Below are positions 1 to 5,468 of a stretch of 6,903 nucleotides of DNA, piece after piece. The position numbers and the translations under genes are program-made. This stretch comes from Candidatus Omnitrophota bacterium (lineage in GTDB: Bacteria > Omnitrophota > Gorgyraeia > B26-G9): the NCBI GenBank assembly GCA_003645745.1, contig QNCH01000089.1, forward strand, positions 1 through 6,903, written 5' to 3'. The notes under the pieces are model-generated. The model ran no database searches and had not been told where the DNA came from. It was given only the letters and a program-made list of their open reading frames with translations. Position 1 is the stretch's first letter. Each line of letters starts with the position of its first letter.

Positions 1-160
1 CCGTAATAGGCTTGAGTATAAATACTATTTTTGCATATCATCAAATAAAAAGTCAAGCAAAATTTTGATTTTTATAAAAAATCTATGGATTATCTTGCAT
101 AATAATTACAAAATGTAGGGGGGGGGAGGACAGATAACCTTTACTCAATTTTTGCAGCTT

Positions 161-178
161 ATAGCTGATAATAGCTAT
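161..178. repeat. Short inverted repeat downstream of the propeller gene
   Basis: ATAGCT at 161-166 and AGCTAT at 173-178 are reverse complements with a 6-bp spacer, just after the propeller stop. The stem is short and AT-rich and no T-run follows at once on the minus strand, so it is at best a weak transcription terminator. Confidence 0.25.
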
Positions 179-186
179 CTTAAACA

Positions 187-1200
187 CTACAAATTTGTTA
201 AATCTAATAATTTTTTAATATTAAATTCAATGCTTAATATTTTGTTATGATAAATACCATATAAAACATTGTTCCCTGAATTTAACAGTATAATATCAAA
301 AATTTCAGGTGTTTTTATCTCAGCTTTTAACTTGCCAGTTTTTATATCTCTAACTCTTAGCAGCAAATCAATCAACTTATGCTTCCCGCAAGAACATAAT
401 TTATCAGAAGAACGTGTACATTGATAGAGAACATATTGAGCGTCAGGGCTTACGATGGCATTGCTTTGACAATCGTCTTTGAAAATAATATTATTTGTAT
501 TTCTGTCAAAAACAAATATTTTATTGTAAATATCTTTTGTAGCGCCTGAAATAAGAATATATTTATTATCTGGAGTGTAAACCACTGATAAATTTTTCGC
601 TTTCACATTAATAACCGGGCCGTCATCTGTCAGGATATAGACTTCTTCACCCGTTAAATTTTCTATTGCTATTTTTCCGTTGCGATAAAATACGATTATT
701 TGTTGATCAGAATAAAACTTAGCATTCATTATTGTTTCACTGCTTTTAATAACGTGAATTAATTGTCCTGTCATTAAGTCAAAAAGAGCTAATGAGTCAT
801 ATTGAGAACCATAGAAACTACGTACAGACATCAGTGCTATTTTTCCATTTTGAGAAATAGCTAATGGTTCAGGATTTGGATTGCCTTTTACAATAGCAGC
901 ATTAATATTGAGTCTGGAGATCATTTCTTCTTTTTCAATATCGAAATATTTATCTAAAATCAATATTTTTTTTTGGTCTGGTGAGATAAGCAAATTTGTC
1001 GCTGTCCAGTATGAAGAAATATCTTGGCCGTTGTTATTTTTTATATGCAAACTTTTGACCATCTTTAAACTTGAAGGATCTAAAAGGATTAATTTATCCC
1101 CATCAGTTATTAATAAATATTTACCATCTTTTAAAAAATCAACTGCAGTAATGCCTTTTAGATCTGCAAATTCAACTTCTTTTAAATATAAAAAATTTTC
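187..1200 (-). CDS. Beta-propeller (WD40/YVTN-like) protein, body; out of frame with its signal segment
   Basis: The body of a probable secreted or envelope beta-propeller; no enzyme motif is seen, so the role is unknown. The first ATG in this frame is at 1062 and gives 291 residues, but propeller-like sequence continues upstream in frame for at least 46 more codons (VDFLKDGKYLLITDG, then KLILLDP), up to a stop at 1231-1233. No ATG, GTG or TTG occurs in that stretch, so the ATG at 1062 would cut off the first blade. Counted from that Met, blade-like repeats of the form 'SPD.K.ILI ... V.D..TG' lie near residues 24-40, 67-106, 115-143, 158-195, 202-250 and 256-287. One blade carries a loop with Cys215, Cys223 and Cys225. 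Joined to the upstream signal segment the product would be about 376 residues, a normal size for a one-domain propeller. It is the last minus-strand gene, more weakly linked to the phosphorylase gene than the his/cys genes are to each other. It is a pseudogene, a frameshifting gene or an assembly error. Confidence 0.7.
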   Translation of the reverse strand, partial: ENFLYLKEVEFADLKGITAVDFLKDGKYLLITDGDKLILLDPSSLKMVKSLHIKNNNGQDISSYWTATNLLISPDQKKILILDKYFDIEKEEMISRLNINAAIVKGNPNPEPLAISQNGKIALMSVRSFYGSQYDSLALFDLMTGQLIHVIKSSETIMNAKFYSDQQIIVFYRNGKIAIENLTGEEVYILTDDGPVINVKAKNLSVVYTPDNKYILISGATKDIYNKIFVFDRNTNNIIFKDDCQSNAIVSPDAQYVLYQCTRSSDKLCSCGKHKLIDLLLRVRDIKTGKLKAEIKTPEIFDIILLNSGNNVLYGIYHNKILSIEFNIKKLLDLTNL

Positions 1201-1316
1201 TTTAAAAGAATCACGATCGACTCGTAATAGTCATCACAAGATATATCATTGACTTCGACTATATGTTGAAACAGCAAAAAGACAAGTAAAAGCATTATAA
1301 ATAAAAAATTTTTCAT
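1182..1316 (-). CDS. N-terminal signal/anchor fragment of the beta-propeller gene
   Basis: This short reading frame encodes MKNFLFIMLLLVFLLF and a polar tail (NDISCDDYYESIV), then stops at 1182-1184. A Lys followed by an unbroken hydrophobic core of about 13 residues is typical of a Sec signal peptide or N-terminal anchor. No lipobox is seen, because Cys27 is not preceded by a lipobox-like sequence, and no clear AxA cleavage site is seen. The frame overlaps the propeller frame below it. The switch needs a -1 shift between about 1182 and 1230, so this is best read as the 5' end of the same gene. ATG at 1316 was chosen because it directly precedes the hydrophobic core. Two upstream in-frame ATGs (1349, 1367) would add an unlikely 11 to 17 residues. 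No good Shine-Dalgarno site stands before any of the three. Confidence 0.5.
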   Translation of the reverse strand: MKNFLFIMLLLVFLLFQHIVEVNDISCDDYYESIVILLKKIFYI

Positions 1317-1357
1317 TTCAAACAATATGTTACCTTCAAACGTAATCATGAAATAAT

Positions 1358-1369
1358 TAAGGGACAAGT
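1358..1369. repeat. Left arm of 12-bp inverted repeat flanking the phosphorylase gene
   Basis: TAAGGGACAAGT on the plus strand is the exact reverse complement of 2144-2155. It is followed 11 bp later by GGGAAT (1381-1386), which is matched in the other arm. It lies between the phosphorylase stop and the signal fragment of the propeller gene. The identity is certain; its meaning is not. Confidence 0.5.
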
Positions 1370-1385
1370 CTATTAAGTCAGGGAA

Positions 1386-2126
1386 TCAAGAAACACTCAA
1401 GCCTAAAGCAATTGCAATTAAAAATTCACGGCTTTTTTTCATTTGTGTTTTTTCCTGTTTAGAAAAACACGTCCAATAAGGCTTTGTTAAAAATAAATCA
1501 CTGATATAGCAAAAAGCCAGAGCTTTTATATTTTTTTGTTTTGCCGCTCCATAGAAAACCGCGCATTCAAGGTCAACAGCCGCAATATTTCTCTGCTTAA
1601 AATTTAATGCCATTGCAGGTGTTTGCTGCCAGAGAGAATTTAAACTAATCAGATCAATTTTATCCAAAACAACATTTTTCCTGCGCAGGAAATTGTCACA
1701 ATCTTTGAGCAAAGAAGTGTTCGCGCAACAATAATTATCTTCTGATTTATTCTTAAAATACGGGATTAGTCCCGGAAAATCAAAAAACGCTTTTTTAACC
1801 AGCACACAATCACCTATCTTGAAATTACTCACTGCCCCGGCTGTGCCTAAAAAAATAATTTTTTGAACCTGCTCAGAATTTTGCGCTAAAATACAATCTC
1901 TAACAAGAATGTGCCCTATACCCGCGTTTATATAAATAACTGTCTTTTGCTGATAAACACCTTTTATCCCGTGATAAAGCAAGCCTTTAAAGCTAACTCT
2001 GTTTTTTAAATACGGCTTAAAAAAATCAGCCTTAAAAAATGGGCTGATTATTATCCTGCCGTTTAATTCCCGCGGATCAATACCAAACAATTTCCGAAAT
2101 TTCAGCGTATCCTCCTCTTTGAACAA
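1386..2126 (-). CDS. Nucleoside phosphorylase / nucleosidase superfamily protein
   Basis: A member of the purine/uridine phosphorylase superfamily (PNP_UDP_1 fold), whose enzymes cleave the N-glycosidic bond of nucleosides with phosphate or water. Visible hallmarks, counted from TTG at 2126: a glycine-rich INAGIGH at 66-72, FLGTAGAV at 92-99 followed by GD at 105-106, VDLECAVFYGAA at 184-195 with Glu187 in the position that normally binds the ribose hydroxyls, and CYISD at 206-210 with Asp210 in the usual base-contacting place. The length of about 240 residues suits the family. I cannot tell phosphorylase from nucleosidase, nor name the substrate. No ATG begins the frame; TTG at 2126 is the only standard start near the 5' end. 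GAGGAGG at 2111-2117 lies inside the first codons, 5 nt before a CTG at 2105 that would begin LKFRKLFGIDP and may be the true start. It follows cysK on the same strand; HisFH releases AICAR, a purine intermediate, so a purine-salvage role fits loosely. Confidence 0.8.
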   Translation of the reverse strand: MFKEEDTLKFRKLFGIDPRELNGRIIISPFFKADFFKPYLKNRVSFKGLLYHGIKGVYQQKTVIYINAGIGHILVRDCILAQNSEQVQKIIFLGTAGAVSNFKIGDCVLVKKAFFDFPGLIPYFKNKSEDNYCCANTSLLKDCDNFLRRKNVVLDKIDLISLNSLWQQTPAMALNFKQRNIAAVDLECAVFYGAAKQKNIKALAFCYISDLFLTKPYWTCFSKQEKTQMKKSREFLIAIALGLSVS

Positions 2127-2143
2127 ATCATTCCCCGTCGATT

Positions 2144-2155
2144 ACTTGTCCCTTA
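2144..2155. repeat. Right arm of 12-bp inverted repeat flanking the phosphorylase gene
   Basis: ACTTGTCCCTTA is the reverse complement of 1358-1369. It overlaps the cysK stop codon. Read on the minus strand, GGGAAT follows after 8 bp, and GGACAAGT can pair with ATTTGTTC (2122-2129) to form an 8-bp stem with two G-U pairs and a 15-nt loop. This gives the arm a REP-like look. Confidence 0.5.
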
Positions 2156-3073
2156 TTCAAACAACTCTGTAGAGAGGTAGCGTTCTCCGGTATCAGGGAG
2201 TAAAGTAACAATCATCTTCCCTTTATTTTCTTCTCTTCTGCCGATTTCTAAACTGGCAAAAACCGCAGCTCCGGATGAAATCCCCGCCAGGATACCTTCC
2301 TGCTTTGCCAAATCCCTTGCTGTTTCTATAGCGCAATTGTCAGAAACTTTTACTATCTGATCAATAATTCCCTGATTTAAAACTTCCGGGACAAATCCAG
2401 CTCCAATACCCTGAATTTTATGTTCTCCTTGTGTGCCGCCTGAAAGCACCGCGCAATTTAAAGGCTCAACTCCAATAATTTTGATCTCTGAATTCTTCTT
2501 TTTTAAAGTTTCGCCTACACCGCTAATTGTACCGCCAGTGCCTATACCGCAAACAAACACATCAACTCCTCCATCAGTATCAGCCCAAATTTCTTCACCT
2601 GTAGTTAGTTTATGAACCAGAGGATTAGCCTTATTTTTAAATTGCATAGGCATAAACGCATTAGGAATTGCCTCTGCTAATTGCTCTGCTTTGTTTACAG
2701 CTCCCTGCATTGCCTGTTCTGCAGGGGTTAAAAAAATTTCCGCGCCCAAATTTTTAAATATTTTTCTTCTTTCTAAAGACATTGATTCAGGTATAACCAA
2801 AATCAACCGGTATTTTTTTACCGCGCACACAAAAGCCAATCCAATGCCCGTATTGCCGCTTGTTGCTTCAATAATTACCGCGTCTTCGCGTAATAATCCT
2901 TGAGCTTGCGCGGTTTCAAGCATTGCCACAGCAATTCTATCTTTTACACTTGAACATGGATTAAAGAATTCAAGTTTTGCAATTATTCGCGCAACGCTTT
3001 GGTCTGCAATCGCGTTTAACCTTACCAGAGGAGTCCTGCCAACAAGTTTTGTAATATCTTCTGCTATTTTCAT
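2153..3073 (-). CDS. cysK: Cysteine synthase A (O-acetylserine sulfhydrylase)
   Basis: A PLP-dependent cytosolic enzyme that makes L-cysteine from O-acetyl-L-serine and sulfide. The sequence is full length (306 residues; the family is usually 300 to 325) with every expected motif: SSVKDR with the PLP-binding Lys44, the substrate loop TSGNTG at 71-76, QF at 144-145, the phosphate-cup GTGGT at 178-182, GISSGAA at 264-270 with the Ser that contacts the pyridine nitrogen, and PDTGERYLST at 293-302. The lack of a C-terminal CBS or other regulatory domain argues against cystathionine beta-synthase; CysM or a sulfocysteine synthase is less likely but not excluded. ATG at 3073 is preceded by a modest GGTGA site 7 nt upstream. 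The gene begins 18 bp after the hisF stop, so it is probably co-transcribed with hisHF. No cysE lies in the window. Confidence 0.95.
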   Translation of the reverse strand: MKIAEDITKLVGRTPLVRLNAIADQSVARIIAKLEFFNPCSSVKDRIAVAMLETAQAQGLLREDAVIIEATSGNTGIGLAFVCAVKKYRLILVIPESMSLERRKIFKNLGAEIFLTPAEQAMQGAVNKAEQLAEAIPNAFMPMQFKNKANPLVHKLTTGEEIWADTDGGVDVFVCGIGTGGTISGVGETLKKKNSEIKIIGVEPLNCAVLSGGTQGEHKIQGIGAGFVPEVLNQGIIDQIVKVSDNCAIETARDLAKQEGILAGISSGAAVFASLEIGRREENKGKMIVTLLPDTGERYLSTELFE

Positions 3074-3091
3074 CTTTAATTCACCATTTAG

Positions 3092-3859
3092 TTATATACG
3101 CATAACAATGCCTTTTTCTCTTAAATACTGCTTTGCCGCTTTAATCTCATATTCTCCATAATGAAATATTGATGCAGCTAATACAGCATCTGCTTTGCCT
3201 GAAGAAAAAGCCTGATAAAGATGTTCCAGAGTTCCTGCTCCTCCTGAGGCAATTACAGGAACACGCACAGATTCAGAAATTAACTTAGTTAATTGAAGGT
3301 CATATCCCGATTTTGTGCCGTCTTTATCCATACTTGTAAGCAAAATTTCTCCTGCCCCAAGCCCTTCTGCTTTTTTAGCCCACTCAAGCACATCTATGCC
3401 TGTTGCCTGTCTGCCGCCATAAATATATACTTCCCATGCAGGCTTAGAGCCTGAATGTTTGCGTTTTGCATCAATCGCGCAAACAATACACTGATTGCCA
3501 AATTCTTTTGCCGCATTATTAATCAACTCAGGATTTTTTACACCCGCAGTATTAATTGAAACTTTATCAGCCCCTTTGCGTAAAGTAATTTCTATATCTG
3601 CTAGCTGTCTTATTCCGCCGCCAACAGTAAAAGGGATAAAAACTTCTTCCGCAGTGCGCCTAACTACATCCAACATTGTCTCGCGGTAGTCTGAACTTGC
3701 TGTTATATCTAAAAAGACCACTTCATCCGCGCCTTTTTCACTATACATCTTAGCCTGCTCTACAGGATCGCCAGCGTCCTGAAGATTTAAAAAATTTATG
3801 CCTTTAACTACCCTGCCATTTTTTACATCAAGGCAAGGGATAATTCTTTTTGCTAACAT
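3092..3859 (-). CDS. hisF: Imidazole glycerol phosphate synthase, cyclase subunit
   Basis: The (beta-alpha)8-barrel subunit that uses ammonia from HisH to convert PRFAR into imidazole glycerol phosphate and AICAR, in histidine synthesis. It is full length (255 residues). The two catalytic aspartates are present at family positions: Asp11 in IPCLDVKNGRVVKG and Asp130 in CAIDAK. Residues lining the ammonia gate in the Thermotoga enzyme are also present: Arg5, Glu46, Lys99 and Glu171 (equivalent to its Glu167 after a small insertion). Phosphate-binding glycine motifs GGGI near 80-83 and ASGGAG at 204-209 complete the barrel. These argue for true HisF rather than the related surface-sugar amidotransferase partner. 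ATG at 3859 lies 3 bp after the hisH stop, so translation is probably coupled. AAGGA near the end of hisH is rather far upstream (about 13 nt). Confidence 0.97.
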   Translation of the reverse strand: MLAKRIIPCLDVKNGRVVKGINFLNLQDAGDPVEQAKMYSEKGADEVVFLDITASSDYRETMLDVVRRTAEEVFIPFTVGGGIRQLADIEITLRKGADKVSINTAGVKNPELINNAAKEFGNQCIVCAIDAKRKHSGSKPAWEVYIYGGRQATGIDVLEWAKKAEGLGAGEILLTSMDKDGTKSGYDLQLTKLISESVRVPVIASGGAGTLEHLYQAFSSGKADAVLAASIFHYGEYEIKAAKQYLREKGIVMRI

Positions 3860-3862
3860 AAT

Positions 3863-4495
3863 TTAATCTATTTCCTTTGCTATTTTAGAAAAATTTTTTA
3901 ATATCTGTAACCCTGAATCTGAACTCTTTTCAGGGTGGAATTGAATACCGTAAATATTATCTTTTGCCGCTATCGCAGTAAAAGGAATGCTGTATTCAGT
4001 AGACGCAACCTCGACAGATTGATCTTTTGGCTTTACATAATAAGAATGTACAAAATAAAAATAAGAATTTTTAGCAATTCCTGATAAAATATTTAATTCA
4101 TTAGAAGAATTTAAATTTTTAACTCTCTTAATTGTATTCCAGCCCATATGCGGAATTTTTAAATTATGTGAAAATTTTACCACGTCTCCCTTGATAAAAT
4201 TTAAACCAAGATACTCTCCATGCTCAAAACTCCTGGTAAACAGAATCTGCATCCCTAAACAAATGCCTAAAAAAGGCTTTCCATTTTCTACAGCAGAGAT
4301 AATTTCCCCAATCACCCCTGATTCGCGCAAATTATGCATCCCAGCAGAAAATGCCCCTACTCCAGGCAAAACAATTGCTTTAGCCTGTTTAATTTTTTGC
4401 GGCGCGCAAGTAATTTCCACACAAGCCCCAACTGCCTGAAAAGCTTTAGCCACACTGCACAAATTGCCCATTTTGTAATCAATTATTGCAATCAA
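3863..4495 (-). CDS. hisH: Imidazole glycerol phosphate synthase, glutamine amidotransferase subunit
   Basis: A class I glutamine amidotransferase that hydrolyses glutamine and channels ammonia to HisF. It is complete (210 residues; usual 195 to 215). The catalytic triad is Cys79 in GICLGMQ, with His187 and Glu189 in QFHPEKS. Other HisH marks are DYKMGNL at 6-12, PGVGAF at 44-49, PHMGWN at 115-120 and YFVHSYY at 147-153. The start is TTG at 4495, not ATG. It begins the conserved MIAIIDY, a stop at 4517-4519 closes the frame upstream with no other standard start between, and GAAGGAA (4501-4507) stands 5 nt before it. It is the first gene of the minus-strand cluster, so the promoter should lie in 4510-4620. 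The usual neighbours hisB and hisA are not in this window. Confidence 0.96.
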   Translation of the reverse strand: MIAIIDYKMGNLCSVAKAFQAVGACVEITCAPQKIKQAKAIVLPGVGAFSAGMHNLRESGVIGEIISAVENGKPFLGICLGMQILFTRSFEHGEYLGLNFIKGDVVKFSHNLKIPHMGWNTIKRVKNLNSSNELNILSGIAKNSYFYFVHSYYVKPKDQSVEVASTEYSIPFTAIAAKDNIYGIQFHPEKSSDSGLQILKNFSKIAKEID

Positions 4496-4500
4496 AGTAA

Positions 4501-4507
4501 TTCCTTC
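4501..4507 (-). promoter_or_regulatory. Ribosome binding site deciding the hisH TTG start
   Basis: On the minus strand this reads GAAGGAA, 5 nt before TTG at 4495. It is the best Shine-Dalgarno match near the 5' end of hisH and supports the non-ATG start. Confidence 0.65.
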
Positions 4508-4531
4508 AATACTGCGTTAACAATCTTAATG

Positions 4532-4560
4532 TTTACAAAACATAAGTTAAAGATTATAAT
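4532..4560 (+). promoter_or_regulatory. Sigma70-type promoter for the glycosyltransferase/SPL-like pair
   Basis: TTTACA at 4532-4537 (five of six bases match the -35 consensus) is separated by exactly 17 bp from a perfect TATAAT at 4555-4560. Transcription should start near 4567, about 58 nt before the GTG at 4626. A small palindrome, ATGTTT-ACA-AAACAT (4529-4543), covers the -35 box and could be a repressor site. That last point is inference. Confidence 0.6.
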
Positions 4561-4612
4561 ATCTACTCATACTAATTTTATTTATTTTAGCTTAAAACTA
4601 ATAAATATACAA
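4553..4612 (-). promoter_or_regulatory. Candidate promoter region for the hisH-hisF-cysK cluster
   Basis: Two weak candidates exist on the minus strand. The first is TTGTAT (4607-4612), 17 bp, TAAAAT (4584-4589). The second uses TATAAT at 4553-4558, because ATTATAAT is its own reverse complement and so gives a -10 box on both strands; this one lacks a recognisable -35. In DNA this AT-rich such matches are common, so only the general location is supported. No T-box, attenuator or his leader peptide is seen between here and hisH. Confidence 0.3.
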
Positions 4613-4625
4613 CCATTAGATAATT

Positions 4626-5468
4626 GTGCCTGTATTCAGTGTTATTATCCCCACATATAACCGTGATCAATTTTTAAAAACCGCGATAAATTCTGTACTT
4701 ACGCAAAGTTTTCAAGATTTTGAGCTAATTATTATTGATGATGGCTCAACAGACAAAACTAAAGCACTAATCCAAAATATAACTGATCCAAGAATCAGCT
4801 ATATTTTCCAAAAAAATAAAGGTGTTTCCTCTGCCAGAAACAGAGGGATATTAAGCGCGAAAGGAGAACTACTTGCTTTCTTAGATTCTGACGATAAATT
4901 TGATCCTGAAAAATTAGCCATAACTTATCATTACATAAAAAAATTCCCCCAGATTAATATCTTTCATTCTGAAGAAATCTGGTATAAAAACAATGTTCTG
5001 CTTGCGCAAAAAACTAAACATAAAAAACCTGAAGGCAATGTATTTGAAAAAGCATTAACTCTTTGCTGTATTAGTATGTCCACAGCAGTGATTAAAAAAT
5101 CAATTTTTAATGAACTCGGCTTGTTTGATCAAAATTTGCCTGCGTGTGAAGACTATGAATTTTGGTTACGAGCTGTTTCACAATATCCTGTTAAGCTGAT
5201 TCCAACTGCTTTAACCATAAAATCAGGAGGCCATCCCGGCCAGCTTTCTCAAAAATATCAGTGTATGGATAAATTCAGAATTTACGCGATAGATAAAATA
5301 TTAAATAGCAACCTTTTAAATGAAAGGCAAAAACAACTTGCAATAGAAGAATTAAAAATAAAATGCGCGATTTATATAAACGGAGCGCGGAAAAGAAATA
5401 AACTAAAACAAGCAGCAGCAATGGAGGATATATTGTGCAAAAACTGCAAAATAGCAAAACAAAGATAA
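4626..5468 (+). CDS. Family 2 glycosyltransferase (GT-A fold)
   Basis: A nucleotide-sugar-dependent, inverting glycosyltransferase of the GT2 type, probably cytoplasmic, since no membrane segment is seen. The N-terminus has the typical FSVIIPTYNR (4-13), then DDGSTD at 38-43, KGVSSARNRG at 65-74 and the metal-binding DxD-type LDSDD at 86-90. CEDYEFWLR at 174-182 holds the acidic pair expected for the catalytic base. SGGHPGQLS follows, and then a basic helical C-terminus. The 280-residue length suits a single-domain GT2. GTG at 4626 is the only standard start: a stop lies three codons upstream (4617-4619), and the conserved strand begins four residues later. No clear Shine-Dalgarno site precedes it. 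Its last 34 bp overlap the next gene. Acceptor and sugar are unknown; a role in surface polysaccharide is a guess from the family. Confidence 0.9.
   Translation: MPVFSVIIPTYNRDQFLKTAINSVLTQSFQDFELIIIDDGSTDKTKALIQNITDPRISYIFQKNKGVSSARNRGILSAKGELLAFLDSDDKFDPEKLAITYHYIKKFPQINIFHSEEIWYKNNVLLAQKTKHKKPEGNVFEKALTLCCISMSTAVIKKSIFNELGLFDQNLPACEDYEFWLRAVSQYPVKLIPTALTIKSGGHPGQLSQKYQCMDKFRIYAIDKILNSNLLNERQKQLAIEELKIKCAIYINGARKRNKLKQAAAMEDILCKNCKIAKQR
5423..5427 (+). promoter_or_regulatory. Ribosome binding site of the SPL-like gene, inside the glycosyltransferase gene
   Basis: GGAGG lies 7 nt before GTG at 5435. It is the strongest Shine-Dalgarno site of the plus-strand block and fixes the start of the second gene within the 3' end of the first. 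Confidence 0.7.

Noticed and set aside
1..110. Promoter-like matches such as TTGACT and CATAAT in the left edge
   Set aside because: No pair has correct spacing and both boxes close to consensus, and no gene follows in either direction within the edge.
881..1252. Plus-strand open frame of 123 codons
   Set aside because: It is antisense to the beta-propeller gene, has no family likeness, and its sequence is explained by the opposite strand, which encodes regular propeller blades.
3092..4495. HisH/HisF as a surface-sugar amidotransferase pair (WbuY/WbuZ or PseA-like) rather than histidine enzymes
   Set aside because: HisF has both catalytic aspartates (11 and 130) and the gate residues, and HisH has the full triad and length of the histidine enzymes. 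The nearby glycosyltransferase is on the other strand with its own promoter.
4334..4660. Plus-strand frame running from hisH antisense into the start of the glycosyltransferase gene
   Set aside because: It is antisense to the conserved hisH 5' half, crosses the promoter region and overlaps GT2 out of frame. Its product has no recognisable domain.
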